In this document: positions 18,274-29,631 of the stretch, piece after piece
How positions within the stretch are numbered: position 1 is the stretch's first letter
How the letters are laid out: each line of letters begins with the position of its first letter
Origin: Dermatophilaceae bacterium Sec6.4
GTDB lineage: Bacteria; Actinomycetota; Actinomycetes; Actinomycetales; Dermatophilaceae
NCBI GenBank assembly: GCA_039636865.1
Contig: CP144172.1
Location: 2,852,001 to 2,916,000 of the forward strand
Direction: 5' to 3'
DNA: 64,000 nt
Position numbers and translations under genes: made by a program
Notes under the pieces: generated by a model
What the model saw: only the letters and a program-made list of their open reading frames with translations
Databases searched by the model: none
Told to the model about the DNA's origin: nothing

Positions 18274-18944
18274 ACCACCTGGGCACCCGAGCAGTGCTCG
18301 TAGCTGCGACCGTGCTTCTTGCACGGCGGACCTACTTACGATGGGGTGCCACCAGCACCGAGATCCACGGCCCCCTCACCGGTGACCAGTTGCTGCCCGA
18401 TGCGGACCTGACTGCTACCCGGGCCGTAACGATCCGGGCACCGGCGGCGCAGGTCTGGCCCTGGCTGGCCCAACTCGGGCAGGGCCGCGGCGGCTTCTAC
18501 AGCTACGACCGCCTGGAAAACGTTGTGGGATGCAACATCCACAATGCCGACCACATCGTGCCGGAGTGGCAACCCATCGAGGTCGGTAATGAGGTTCGAC
18601 TCCACCCAGATCTGGCGTTGGTCGTTGCGCAAATAGACCGGCCCCACGCCGTCGTGCTGCGCGGTGGAGTGCCGATGGGGACTGCACCGCCACCGTATGA
18701 CTTCACCTGGGCTTTCGTCCTACGTGAGTACTCGGACGGAACGAGCCGCCTCATCGTGCGTGAGCGCTATAGCTACGTGCACTGGTGGTCCCTGCTGATC
18801 GTCGAACCGGTCGAGCTGGTCAGCGCCATCATGAGCCAACGGATGCTACGTGGCATCCGCGATCGAGCCGAAATGCAGGCGCTGCAATTTCCCAGCCCAC
18901 AACCTGGACCCGACGGCACCGGTCCTGGTCCAAACGAGGCGTAG
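18270..18944 (+). CDS. SRPBCC-like protein with N-terminal helix
   Basis: 224 residues. After a short hydrophobic start, residues about 35-200 read as a START/SRPBCC fold (RAVTIRAPAAQVWPWLAQLG, GGFYSYDRLENVVG, FTWAFVLREYSDGTSRLIVR). These lipid-binding cavities bind hydrophobic ligands; the group with GFYSYDWLEN is widespread in actinobacteria, of unknown ligand. Last gene of the three-gene operon. Confidence 0.8.
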   Translation: MNHLGTRAVLVAATVLLARRTYLRWGATSTEIHGPLTGDQLLPDADLTATRAVTIRAPAAQVWPWLAQLGQGRGGFYSYDRLENVVGCNIHNADHIVPEWQPIEVGNEVRLHPDLALVVAQIDRPHAVVLRGGVPMGTAPPPYDFTWAFVLREYSDGTSRLIVRERYSYVHWWSLLIVEPVELVSAIMSQRMLRGIRDRAEMQALQFPSPQPGPDGTGPGPNEA

Positions 18945-19283
18945 CGGCGTAGTGGTAGTTGCGGAGGCCGCCGCAGCGTCAAACAACGCACTGCTACAGG
19001 ATTCGCGACTGTCCTCCGGGAGGGCTGCGACCACCAACGGGCCTCTTGCCAAGCTGCACTCTCATACGACGCTGCGAATACCAAAAGGAATTACCGGAGA
19101 CGTTTCCCGAGTCCTGATGACGCGCGCGATGGGTGAAACGTCGACAGTTCAGTGCACCACTTTGTGACACAACCGCTTGATCGGGTAGGCGCGTCATCCG
19201 GACGCCGGAAGCTGACCTGACTGCCCCTCAGGTCTGTCTCGATTAGGGAACGATCTGCGAGACGCCGACCCATGTCGTATGCG
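18945..19283. other. Intergenic, nothing seen
   Basis: Between convergent genes. No gene, clear hairpin or repeat seen before the duplicated block that starts near 19284. Confidence 0.35.
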
Positions 19284-20202
19284 GATCGTCCTACGGTGAT
19301 GGTCCGTCCACTGATCGCATGAGTGCCACCGGCGCCGTGGTGGGCGTTTCCTTATTCGTGGCCTGTCCCGGTCGGCGCGGTGGTCGTCGCGACGAGGGGA
19401 GTCCATCCTGTGGGCTCCCGCACAGGAGGGGTTGACGGCGGCTTTCCGGATCTTAGTCAGTTTGCTCTTCACTGCCTGCTCGGTGGTTGGCGCCGAGCCA
19501 TCTCTTCGATGCCCTCGGGTCGCACGCGGTTCCGCCAGCCCACCACCTGCCGGCGACCTGTCGGCGTCAGTCCCGTCCCTCCTTTATGGCCCAGTCGTCA
19601 ACCACGACGCGGCGCACACCCGCCACGGACGCTGCGAGGGTTTCGGCCAGGTGCGCGTCACGCGCGGACTGCGGGCCATGAATGGTGACCTGCGCGTCGC
19701 GGACTTCCGCGCACCAGTCCGGCTGGCCGTAGCTGGCCAGGTTTGCCGTCACGTCCCTGCTGATCTGCGCATCACGCCGAGACAACGTTCGGATGATGTC
19801 ACTGCGGCTGATGATGCCGACCAACCGATTTTCGCGCACGACCGGCAAGCTTTTCCAGCCTCGTTCTGCGAGGACTTTGGCAACCTGCGCGACGTCCGCC
19901 TGCTCACGGGTGGTGAATGGCGATGCGGTCATCACTTCATCCACCCGGGACGGTCGTGGTGGCGGCGCTGTGACCGGCCGCATGTGGGCGCGAGGGTCAG
20001 GTTCCAGCGGGGCCTGCAACAGGTCTGATTCGCTGACTACGCCCATCACCCGCCCGTCCCCGTCCACCACCGGAACACACGAGATCCGCTCCGTCGTCAA
20101 CAATCGGATCGCGTCATTGATCGTGGCGTCGGCCGGCAGACTGAACACCGAGCGGGTCATAACTTCTCGTACCAACATCTCCACGTCCTTTCACTGTGCC
20201 AG
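19284..20202 (-). repeat. 920-bp inverted duplication, copy 1
   Basis: Read on the minus strand, this block is almost identical to 50693-51612 on the plus strand: from CTGGCACAGTGAAAGGA, through the whole CBS-BON gene and about 280 bases beyond its stop, to CCGTAGGAC. I noticed only a few substitutions and one indel. Confidence 0.85.
19567..20178 (-). CDS. CBS-CBS-BON protein, copy 1
   Basis: 203 residues. Two CBS domains (residues about 1-60 and 75-135; VREVMTRSVFSLP, CVPVVDGDGRVMGVVSESDL, SLPVVRENRLVGIISRSDII) followed by a C-terminal BON domain (EVRDAQVTIHGPQSARDAHL). Resembles the mycobacterial hypoxic-response protein Hrp1 in its CBS pair, with BON added. CBS domains sense adenine nucleotides; BON domains often contact membranes. 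The ATG at 20178 is chosen because the other copy starts there after AGGAGG. Differs from copy 2 at one residue (TTREQ versus TTGEQ). It lies downstream of the broken GAF-ANTAR gene. Confidence 0.85.
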   Translation of the reverse strand: MLVREVMTRSVFSLPADATINDAIRLLTTERISCVPVVDGDGRVMGVVSESDLLQAPLEPDPRAHMRPVTAPPPRPSRVDEVMTASPFTTREQADVAQVAKVLAERGWKSLPVVRENRLVGIISRSDIIRTLSRRDAQISRDVTANLASYGQPDWCAEVRDAQVTIHGPQSARDAHLAETLAASVAGVRRVVVDDWAIKEGRD

Positions 20203-20485
20203 CTCGAGTTCGAGCTCGTTAGAGTTTCGCCCGGCGCACGGCAACTTCCTCCACCCTGCCGCGCCACGGCTCGCCCCGGCAGAGTCAAAGGTCACAACAC
20301 CGCAGGACCAGTGGTGGTGAGTGTGGTTGTCTGCACGGCCCGTCCAGGTACGCCGTGATCTGGCGGCTTCCTGCACCTGGACCAGGGACCCGTCATCGAT
20401 ACACATCCCAATACCGGGCAGGTGATTGACTCTTCGACTCGGACGCGTTTCGAGCGCGGGTGCCCCAGTTCTGGTGGCGGGATCG
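20203..20485. other. Upstream region of CBS-BON copy 1
   Basis: Holds a weak DosR-like half site, gene-strand GTGACCTTTGACTC, at 20283-20296 and a 45-base block (20449-20493) repeated next to copy 2 at 50639-50683. In copy 2 the two blocks are adjacent, so about 250 bases were gained here or lost there. Confidence 0.4.
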
Positions 20486-21394
20486 TCAGCTGCCGGTGTG
20501 GCGTGCGCGGGTGCGTCGTATCGCTTCGTCAACCAGGTGCTGTGCGATTTCGACCATCTTCACGTGCTCATGCTGGCTCATCGTCTGCAACCGTTCGCGG
20601 GCTCGCGCGGAACTGACACCGGTGCGGCTACGGATCAGGCCGATTGCCTCATCGATCACCGGCCGATTAAGCAGAGCCGTCTGTAGCTGGGTGGTCAGCG
20701 TCATCGCCAGGGACAGGGTGTGCGCGTTGTGCACCGTCACAGCCGCGGGCTCGGCGAATAACTCACCCAGCTCTTAGGCGCGGTCGTCGAAGACGTCCTT
20801 ACCGTGGGCATACACGTCGATCGCGCCGACAACCTGCGCGGGCAATAGCAGCGGCAGCGACAGCGCGCTGTGGATCCCCAGACGGCCTACCCGTGGGCCA
20901 AAATGCGGCCACATCTTTTCCCCACCCAGCGACCCTGAACGCACCGTGCGACGCTCCAGCGCCGCGGTAATACACGGGCCCTCATTCACCGTGACGTATT
21001 GGATCTGGTCGATCTGCGCGACAAATGGGTCGCTAGCCGCCGACGCCTGCACCCTGTTGTCCGGGCGATCAACGCGCAGCAGTGTCACTCCCGCACCATC
21101 CGCACCGGGAATCGCGCGGGCTGCGTACGTCGCGACCTGACCGAGAAATTCGGTCAGGCTGCGCGAACCGGTCACCAGCGCGGCCAGGTCAGCAAGGCTC
21201 GTTTGCAGAGCGTTGGTGTCGGCCTGGACCTGTCGATTCATTGCACGACTCGCGCGCACGTCCGAAACGGCATCCAGGTCTGCCAAGACTTTGATCGATG
21301 CCTGAGACGCTAGGGCCTCCTGGTGCTGGGGTGCTCTGCCACGCAGCGACTCCCGGGTCACTGGGGACTCCCGGGTCACTGGGTATGAGTTCAT
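20486..21394 (-). pseudogene. GAF-ANTAR regulator with ochre stop
   Basis: A GAF sensor followed by an ANTAR RNA-binding domain, homologous to the intact genes at 28241 and 49388. The frame is open from ATG 21394 to GKDVFDDRA, then TAA at 20774-20776 where both paralogs have Gln (DDRAQELGELF), then continues in the same frame as ELGELFAEPAAVTVHNAHTL through a complete ANTAR (VIDEAIGLIRSRTGVSSARA) to 20486. The truncated product would be a GAF domain without RNA binding. Internal in-frame repeat PVTRES-PVTRES near the N-terminus. A DosR-like site lies 73 bases upstream. Confidence 0.85.
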
Positions 21395-21466
21395 TGTGGG
21401 GCTCCCCTGTTCGAAAACTGCGGTTGGATCACCCCCCATGCTCTGGGGTAGCAAGCAGTGCCGGTA

Positions 21467-21480
21467 GAGACTTTCGACCC
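21467..21480 (-). promoter_or_regulatory. DosR-like site upstream of GAF-ANTAR gene
   Basis: GAGACTTTCGACCC on the plus strand, 11 of 14 matches to GGGACTWWAGTCCC, the core of the mycobacterial DosR box. It ends 73 bases from the start codon at 21394, the same spacing as at the other candidate sites. Confidence 0.45.
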
Positions 21481-21641
21481 CTGGTGCTCTCGGAACAGGA
21501 GCCTGACCCAGGTTCGTCTTCCGACAAGCTCTGATCTGCCGACACACGGGTTAACGACCACAATCGGCAGCGGCTGCTCTACCAGCTCTCCTGCCACCGT
21601 GCGTGTGACACCCGGTCACAGAACCTGTCCAGTTCATGCAG

Positions 21642-21905
21642 CTAGACCCGGGCTGAGTACAGGCGAAGTGCGCAGGTCGGGCAGCGAGAGCACGCTGATG
21701 ACCACTCCTCCCCGAGCTTGGGCCACGGCTCCCCGAGGTAGGGCGTGTGCGCGCCGCACAGCGCGACCTTCGAACCGTCGTATGTTGCGTGCGCCAGGCC
21801 GGTCAGCCCAGGGTTGCCCGGGTCGTCGAACCACGCCATGAGCGGCCACGGTGTACACGAATTTCCGACCCAGGGAAGGCCTTCGCAGGCTTGGTGGGCT
21901 GACAT
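21642..21905 (-). CDS. Small Cys/His protein, HATY family member
   Basis: 87 residues, or 65 if it starts at ATG 21839. The body AHATYDGSKVALCGAHTPYL and the closing SACSRCPTCA contain four cysteines that could bind a metal. A second family member is at 30380 (AHATYPRQTISLSGAETPFL...YSRCPS), where one Cys is Ser. I recall similar short LCG...C..C proteins in actinobacteria but no function. A DosR-like site (22052-22065) lies about 150 bases upstream, so hypoxic expression is possible. Confidence 0.55.
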   Translation of the reverse strand: MSAHQACEGLPWVGNSCTPWPLMAWFDDPGNPGLTGLAHATYDGSKVALCGAHTPYLGEPWPKLGEEWSSACSRCPTCALRLYSARV

Positions 21906-22544
21906 CCCGGGCTACTCCTTCCCTGAGGCTTTGCCGCAGGACGGTCGCATGGCGTCTGTAGTGGGCGATACTCCGCTGCGTCGTGGGCACCTGTCCGAAG
22001 ATGTTCCTCGGGCGCACCATCAAGACTGCAACGATGCGTCAGGGGTTGTAAGGGGCTGAAGTCCCGACCGTGACAACACACGCCGTCAGACCATGACCAG
22101 CCTGGTCGACTGCTTCAGACCCAAGTGACTATGTCCAAGGCGAACTGACTCCACCCTGTCAGAGTCACCCAAGAGGGGGCGGCGCCCACGAGTCCTGCTG
22201 CGGGTGTGGGTTTTGTAGGTCCCTTGCTGGGCCGAGTGCTCATGACTACCCCTTCGGGTCACCCCTCTCGCAGCTGAGGACGCCAACCCGCCGACATTGA
22301 CCCAAGACCCGAAATTGACAGCCGAGATTCCCGTTTGCGGGCCGCCCGCAGCCCTGTTGGCTACGGGGTCTTCGACAGAATCCCCGCCCATCGGTCCGCT
22401 GAGGACTGTTAGGAATCAACGTGTGCCTCGGATGCTTGGACGAGCGGGTGAGGTCACGCCTTCGTGGGGTCTGCGGGGAAGGGCATAGGCCGCAGCGCAA
22501 AGGTTCGAGGGCCCGGTGGGGCCGAGACTCGATGGACCCGGTCC
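21906..22544. other. Intergenic with DosR-like site
   Basis: No gene supported. It separates the small Cys protein from devR and contains the well-matching site at 22052-22065. Confidence 0.35.
22052..22065 (-). promoter_or_regulatory. DosR-like site
   Basis: GGGGCTGAAGTCCC matches GGGACTWWAGTCCC at 12 of 14 positions, the best palindromic match in the window. The nearest minus-strand start downstream is the small Cys protein, about 147 bases away. Confidence 0.5.
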
Positions 22545-23212
22545 TTAGCCCTGGCCGTGTTCGGTCTGGTAGAGCGCGGCCTGGGTGCGGCTACGTAGCC
22601 CGAGTTTGGCGCGGATCCCGGAGACGTAATTCTTGATGGTCTTCTCGGCGAGGAAGAGTCGCTCACCGATTTGCCTGTTGGTCAGACCTTCGGCGATGAG
22701 AGCGAGAACCTCGTGCTCGCGGGTGGTGAGGGCTTCCAGCTGCGGATCTATTACACCCTTCTCGCCCTCCCGGAGACGATGCAGCAAACGTTTGGTGACG
22801 GCGGGGTCGAGCAGGGACTTGCCGGCGGCCACCTGTCGAACAGCCTCAACGATGGTAGAGCCGCGGACCTCTTTCAGCAGGTACCCCGACGCTCCGGCCA
22901 TCACGGCGGCGAAGATTGCGTCGTTGTCGTCGTAAGAGGTCAGGATCAGGACGTGGATCTGCGGCAGGGCCGAACGGATCTCGCGGCACACGTCGATGCC
23001 ACTACCGTCGGGCAGTCGCGCGTCGAGGATCGCCACCTGCGGGCAGGTGGCGGGGATACGGGCGAGGGCTTCTGCGGCTGTGCCCGCTTCACCAACGACG
23101 ATGACGTCGGGCTGCGCCTCGAGCAGTTCGCTGATGCCTCGCCGGACGATCTCGTGGTCATCGACGATGAAGACCCGCACCGCGGGTGTGGCAGCAGAGG
23201 TGCTCTGGGTGC

Positions 23213-23234
<22 letters not shown>
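22545..23234 (-). CDS. devR: DevR/DosR-type response regulator
   Basis: 229 residues. Receiver domain (VRVFIVDDHEIVRRGISELL, phospho-acceptor Asp71 in VAILDARLPDGSG, LTSYDDNDAI, YLLKEVRG) and a C-terminal LuxR-type HTH (LTTREHEVLALIAEGLTNRQ ... LAEKTIKNYVSGIRAKLGLR), close to mycobacterial DosR including the KTIKNYVS recognition helix. The start overlaps the end of the kinase gene by 22 bases. It should activate genes through GGGACT-type boxes, several of which are present nearby. Its kinase partner is frameshifted. Confidence 0.93.
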
Positions 23235-24986
<1,752 letters not shown>

Positions 24987-25015
24987 CTAGTCACACCGAG
25001 AGCGAGCAGGGGTCC

Positions 25016-26044
25016 TCATCCGCGCTCACGCAGCATGGAGACAAGTCGCCGTCGCCGCGGCGACGCGGACTCGGCGCCGCGACCCACGCGCAGCAGCAGG
25101 TGCGGGTACATCGACAGCTGCAGTTGGCGGCGTAGTTGCGCACGGACCGCAGGCGTCTCGATCGGCGCTGCCATCAGGCTCGCGGAGAAACCATGACGGG
25201 TGATCTCCAACAGCACCCGCTGCAGTGCCTCTCCCGCACGGATCCAGCCATCGGCGGTGTCACAGCAGGTGCCGAGCACCACCAGGCAGGGGGTCGTACT
25301 GCTGGGGCCTTCCACCGAAAGAACTGGATCGTCACACCGGGCTGCGAAGCGGTGCTCCTCGGATACGAACTCAGGTGTGGTCGGTTCAGGGAGCCCACCG
25401 GAACGGTCCGGTCTCTGCGTGGTCCAGGCACGCACTTCGGCGCAATACGCTGGGTCAGCGTTCTTCTGCTCGTTCGCACGCTGCGCGAGCACGGCCGTAC
25501 TGATTCGCTCCTGCGGTGTGCGAATCGTCCGAAACGACGCACCTTCAGCCTCCGCCGCGCGCTGCAGGGCATCCAGCAGCTGCAACGGCACCGGATCCGG
25601 CGCGAACGCACGGCGATTAGAGCGCCGTAACTCAACCAGTGCGTCCAATGCTTTCAACGGTGCCGGAGCCTGTGGGTTAGCCGCCCGGGGCTCCCAAGAA
25701 GTGGCTACCCCGTCCGTGGCCCGTGCCGGTCCATCGATCAGAAGCAACCGGGCCACCAAGGAAGGCTGGTCGGGATCGGGCCGACGTTGGATGAGTGGAT
25801 GAAAGCCGTCCGCGGCCAGCGACACCCGCGCATTGAATAGCGCGCACCCACAGCTGAGTATCAGCTGCCGTCCGGTGGGATCCAGGACGAGCAGCCATCG
25901 CTCCAGATCGGCGTGAATCTCCAAAACATCCGGGGCGAGTACGAAGTGCCATGGCTGAGTGTTGTGCACCGATGGGGCAAGAGTGGCGCGCACCGCGGCA
26001 CGGCGCAACGACAGCGCCCGCGCCGGGCCTGCCGCCATCATCAC
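25016..26044 (-). CDS. Acg-type nitroreductase
   Basis: 342 residues of the Acg family (mycobacterial Rv2032/Rv3131 type): SVHNTQPWHFVLAPDVLEIH near residue 25, LSCGCALFNARVSLAADGF near 65, ELRRSNRRAFAPDPV, and a C-terminal YPHLLLRVGRG. The protein is related to flavin nitroreductases; mycobacterial members sequester flavin during dormancy. It is directly upstream of devS-devR, as Rv3131 is in mycobacteria. A DosR-like site ends 74 bases before the start. Start at 26044 (two further Met codons follow). Confidence 0.88.
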   Translation of the reverse strand: MMMAAGPARALSLRRAAVRATLAPSVHNTQPWHFVLAPDVLEIHADLERWLLVLDPTGRQLILSCGCALFNARVSLAADGFHPLIQRRPDPDQPSLVARLLLIDGPARATDGVATSWEPRAANPQAPAPLKALDALVELRRSNRRAFAPDPVPLQLLDALQRAAEAEGASFRTIRTPQERISTAVLAQRANEQKNADPAYCAEVRAWTTQRPDRSGGLPEPTTPEFVSEEHRFAARCDDPVLSVEGPSSTTPCLVVLGTCCDTADGWIRAGEALQRVLLEITRHGFSASLMAAPIETPAVRAQLRRQLQLSMYPHLLLRVGRGAESASPRRRRLVSMLRERG

Positions 26045-26461
26045 TATCGGTCACCGTTCCCCTCCTGCGTGATCTGTCAGACGTTCAACCCCCGAAATAC
26101 CCGCGATCCTGCGGGTAGGAAAGAAGGTCCCCAGCTGTGCTTACCGGACCAGTTGCGTTGTCGGGGGTGCGCGAACGGCGCTGCGTCGCCCGGGGATTGA
26201 CCAACAGCACCCCTTCTCGTCTCTTAAAGTCGGTATGCGGACCACAGGGCCATCTGGCCCGGTCTCCATGGGCGCGGCCTCATGACATCGGCACTGCCAC
26301 CCGTGCCCCCTCAACCCATAGCCCGTGATGCTTACTTGGCCTGTATTGCGAAGACCTTGCCAGGGGCCGGTAACGGCCTATTCGAGCGTGCGGCAGCGGC
26401 GGGTTGTTTTGGCGGAAGGGGTGGCTATCAAACTTTCCGGGCGGCCCCCTACGGGCGGCTT
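26045..26461. other. Promoter region of nitroreductase
   Basis: No gene supported; carries the DosR-like site at 26118-26131. Confidence 0.35.
26118..26131 (-). promoter_or_regulatory. DosR-like site upstream of nitroreductase
   Basis: Gene-strand GGGACCTTCTTTCC: one strong half site (GGGAC) plus a TT centre and a weak second half; 10 of 14 matches to GGGACTWWAGTCCC. It is 74 bases from the start at 26044. Confidence 0.45.
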
Positions 26462-27133
26462 CTATGCGGTGATGTGGATGTTGTTGGCCACGTGCGTGAC
26501 ATGCGGAGAGGACCACGCCGCCTTCTCAGCCTGCCTGCGTTCGGCCCAAGAACGGACGTGGCCGCTCAAGGTAGCCGTGGTGCCCGTCACGGTGACATGG
26601 ACCTGGTTTCCGTCGAAGGTCGCGTTACGGATCAGGGCTTTTCGAATCTTCCCCTCAGCGTCCGCAACCGACGGGCGGGCACTGAGGGTGATCTCGTTAA
26701 CGACGAGCACGACTCCCTTGACGCGTTCAACGGCGCGACGAGCAGCCTCGCGCTGATAGTTCCACCGGACCTCGCCCCTAAGGACGACAGTGTGCTTCTG
26801 GACGGTCGCGCGCACAGAGTCCGGGAGCTTAGCGACCCAGCCGATCGCGTCCTCAACGTTCTTGGCGATATCGGTCTCGGTCACCGTCCACGCGTACGAC
26901 GAGGGGTGAATCACCACATCGTCGACAACGGTCGTCACCCCTGAGATCCGGAAAGCCGCCCCATTTGCCGCTAAATGCTCGGTGTAGTCATCAACCTCAC
27001 CGGACAGGGTCACGACACCGTCCTTGACGGCCACGCCGATTCCCGCGTCGTCGAGGTCGGGGATCCACGCCAGTTCTTCCTGAACGGCCTCCTGGATCTG
27101 GTGATCGCTCTTCAGGAAGGTGCTGGTAGCCAT
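26462..27133 (-). CDS. Triple BON-domain protein
   Basis: 223 residues containing three BON domains (about residues 5-75, 80-150 and 155-222), each with the Gly-containing core (GVVTLSGEVDDYTE, HTVVLRGEVRWNYQ, TTATLSGHVRSWAE). No signal peptide, so cytoplasmic, unlike OsmY. The ATG at 27133 follows AAAGGA. Such proteins are common in stress regulons; BON domains are thought to bind phospholipid or stabilise envelopes. A DosR-like site lies 68 bases upstream. Confidence 0.88.
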   Translation of the reverse strand: MATSTFLKSDHQIQEAVQEELAWIPDLDDAGIGVAVKDGVVTLSGEVDDYTEHLAANGAAFRISGVTTVVDDVVIHPSSYAWTVTETDIAKNVEDAIGWVAKLPDSVRATVQKHTVVLRGEVRWNYQREAARRAVERVKGVVLVVNEITLSARPSVADAEGKIRKALIRNATFDGNQVHVTVTGTTATLSGHVRSWAERRQAEKAAWSSPHVTHVANNIHITA

Positions 27134-27200
27134 GATGGTGTCCTTTCGTGGGCGCGGTTGTGCGCACTTCCACCCTTGTCGGACAAGTGGCAGCGGCACA

Positions 27201-27214
27201 GTGCCGGAAGTCCC
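27201..27214 (-). promoter_or_regulatory. DosR-like site upstream of BON gene
   Basis: Gene-strand GGGACTTCCGGCAC, 68 bases from the start at 27133. The last six bases (GGCAC plus T) are shared with the site before the alcohol dehydrogenase. Confidence 0.5.
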
Positions 27215-27415
27215 AGCCCACCCCGCTACTGCCCAGGTCATCTGGGGCGCGCCCTTCCCACCGAGCTTCCATGGGCGCCTCAGGCCAGAATCTGGACCGC
27301 CGGTGCACGGGTCGATCACAATGGGACATGGTGATCCTGACGAATAAGTCGTGACCGCTGTGGTCTAAGCGCCCGCCAATCTTGATCAGGAACGCGTGTC
27401 ACGCAGGGGCAAGCA

Positions 27416-28035
27416 TCACCGGTGCGACAGTCCCCGGCGGCCGGCCGGGCTTAGGGCGGTCAATATTCTGCTCGCCTCGGTGGCCCTGTCGGTGTGTGTT
27501 GCGCCCGCGAGGATGTCCAGTTCGGTGTACGCCTCTTCGCGGGCGCGGCCACCGGCCAACAGGACCCCGAGGGCTTAGCTGGTTACCGACTCGGCGTGGA
27601 TGAGACCGGTGATGTCCGGTTCGCCCGCCAAGCCTTGGTGCTGGTCCAGGTCGGCGGAATCAAACTCGCGGCCGGTCAGGAATGCGAGGTCGGCGGACAG
27701 GTCGATGAACGCGCCCGGTGTCCCCGCGTAGAGCACTACCTCGATGCCCGGCTGATCATCTGTCGTGTCAGTTGGTCCCGACAGCAACAGGGACGTCTCG
27801 ACGTCGCCGGGAGCATCCAACAGGGTCAGGCGCAGGACCACGTGGTCGGCCAGTGCGCGGGAGTGCTCGGTGATGGTGATGGTCAGTCCGAGAAAGGAGG
27901 CCACCGCGAGCCAGGCGGTGGCCTGCGAACGCAAACAACGGTCCGCGCGGTATCGGTTGTCATGCCCGTTGCTGGGTTGAAAATGGCGGCAGAAAGTAAC
28001 CCCAGGTCAGTAGCCAGCGCGGCAGTGATCTCCAT
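27416..28035 (-). pseudogene. ANTAR-domain gene, frameshift plus ochre stop
   Basis: Degraded paralog of the intact gene at 48600-49223. It begins MEITAALATDLGLLSAAIF at 28035, shifts frame near 27920, continues WLAVASFLGLTITITEHSRA to EPDITGLIHAESVTS, meets TAA at 27575-27577 where the paralog has Gln (VISQAIGVLL), then continues in frame ALGVLLAGGRAREEAYTELD to a stop at 27416. The ANTAR part is therefore cut off. The pair with the next gene upstream (GAF-ANTAR) mirrors the module at 48.6-50.2 kb. Confidence 0.85.
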
Positions 28036-28240
28036 ACGACATCTGCTCCGATAGCGCTCCCGAGCGCGGAAGTCACCTGCCTGGCGCCGCCCACGACGAG
28101 TCGTCGCGGCGCGGTGGGTATGGGTGCGGCGCAAATCAGGGTCTCCGCCGTCGTTCCACTACCCGGTTTGGCCGTAAGGCACGCACCGCGTCACGTCACG
28201 TCCCGTGGGGCCGTCGCTGGGGGTGGACCAAGAAGAGTGT

Positions 28241-29044
28241 TCAGGTGTCGGTGGCGCGGGCGCGGCGTACCGCTTCATCAATTAGGTGCTGCGCGATGTC
28301 GACCAGCTTCAGCTGGTGGTGGTGGCTCATTGTGTGCAATTCTTCGCGTGCTTGGGCGGAACTGAGGCCGGTACGGCTGCGGATCAGGCCGATCGCCTGA
28401 TTAATGGCCGGTGGGTTGGCCAACGCCGTCTGTAGCTGAGTCGTCAACGCGACCACCACTTGGGACAAGGTATGCGCGTTGTGCACCGCGACCGCCGCCG
28501 GCGCGGCGAACAACTCCCCCAGCTCCTGGGCGTGGTCATCGAAGACGTCCTGAGCGTGGGCGTACACGTTGATCGCACCGACGACCGACCCGGGCAACAG
28601 CAACGGCAGCGACAGTGCGCTGTGGACACCCAACTGCGCCGCCCGTGGGCCGAAATGCGGCCACTCCTTCTCCCAACCCAGCGACCCCGACCGCACCGTG
28701 CGTCGTTCCACCACGGCAGTGATACGTGGGCCCTCATTCACTGTCACGTACTGGATCTGGTCAATTGCCGCGACGAACGGGTCACTGGCCGCTAACGCCG
28801 CGACCCTGTTCTGCGGGCAATCAACGCGCAGCAGGGCCACCCCTGCCCCGTCCGCACCGGGAATCGCGTGGGCCGCGTACGTGGCGACCAGGGCGAGTAA
28901 CTCATCCAGGCCACGTGAACCGGTCACCAACGCAGCCAAATCGGCAAGGCTCGTATACAGGTCCTCGGCGTCGGCCTGCACCTGTTGGGGGGTGACTCCC
29001 GGCGGGTCTGCGTCGGGATGGGGGTCGTGCGGCTGCTCACTCAT
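28241..29044 (-). CDS. GAF-ANTAR transcription antiterminator
   Basis: 267 residues from ATG 29044 (AAGGGAA site upstream). GAF domain about residues 35-175 (LADLAALVTGSRGLDELLAL, IPGADGAGVALLRVD, SLPLLLPGSVVGAINVYAH) and a C-terminal ANTAR domain (AINQAIGLIRSRTGLSSAQA, LVDIAQHLIDEAVRRA). ANTAR proteins bind paired hexaloop hairpins in nascent RNA and block termination; the GAF domain would be the sensor. One of three homologs in this window and one of two intact ones. No DosR-like site found upstream. Confidence 0.88.
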   Translation of the reverse strand: MSEQPHDPHPDADPPGVTPQQVQADAEDLYTSLADLAALVTGSRGLDELLALVATYAAHAIPGADGAGVALLRVDCPQNRVAALAASDPFVAAIDQIQYVTVNEGPRITAVVERRTVRSGSLGWEKEWPHFGPRAAQLGVHSALSLPLLLPGSVVGAINVYAHAQDVFDDHAQELGELFAAPAAVAVHNAHTLSQVVVALTTQLQTALANPPAINQAIGLIRSRTGLSSAQAREELHTMSHHHQLKLVDIAQHLIDEAVRRARATDT

Positions 29045-29215
29045 CGCCGTTCCCTTCGCCATTGAAACCCGCCAGCACAGGCGGACATATCAGGCCCATC
29101 CCGGCCGCGATGGACATCAACTGGCGTCACTGCACGATAGCGCCACCAGGTATCACCGGCTCCCTCTGTTCGCCGCAGAAAACTCACTGGGGAACACCCC
29201 TTCTACTGATAGATA

Positions 29216-29380
29216 TCACCACGGTGAACGCGATCTGAACCGAACTAGTACCGGTGTAGCGTTGATGACGCTGATCAGATCAGCCAGTTCAGGAAGGGTG
29301 TAGCCGTCCGCCGCCGCACCGCAGGGGCATTCGCCCCACGGCCCTGACAACGGCACCACCACCGTTACGCAGGTTCCCAT
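29216..29380 (-). CDS. Small protein with CxC motif
   Basis: About 54 residues: VTVVVPLSGPWGECPCGAAA followed by DGYTLPELADLISVI. Kept because a homologous segment lies at the equivalent place beside the other GAF-ANTAR gene (around 50490-50600), there interrupted by a TGA after VVVPL. Conservation at the protein level (CGAAADG..(I/L)PELADLIS) supports coding. The start is uncertain; function is unknown. Confidence 0.45.
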   Translation of the reverse strand: MGTCVTVVVPLSGPWGECPCGAAADGYTLPELADLISVINATPVLVRFRSRSPW

Positions 29381-29484
29381 CGCGTGGCCACAGCCACCCT
29401 CGAACCCACCCCCGGACCGCGCCACTATCCGCACCGGCTGCGCGATGGCCCATCCGCTGTGACGTACCGATCCAGGAGCACCAG

Positions 29485-29631
29485 ATGACGCACCTTTCCC
29501 CGCGACCTGCTCCCCACCCGTTCAACCGCTCCGCCGAGCTCAACCGCTCCGCCGCGCTCACACGCATCGACCCCACCCGCATGCACGAACACCTTCAACC
29601 TGACCCCCGCGCGGTTACGAGGCCGAGGTGA
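29485..29631 (+). CDS. Short Pro/Arg-rich protein
   Basis: 48 codons from ATG 29485, after GGAG, ending in a GTGA overlap with the next gene. Contains the near-repeat FNRSAEL-NRSAAL. The overlap suggests translational coupling; otherwise unrecognised and possibly only a leader peptide. Confidence 0.35.
   Translation: MTHLSPRPAPHPFNRSAELNRSAALTRIDPTRMHEHLQPDPRAVTRPR

Noticed and set aside
20283..20296. DosR-like site before CBS-BON copy 1
   Set aside because: Only 9 of 14 matches and at 105 bases, outside the spacing seen at the better sites; mentioned only as weak.
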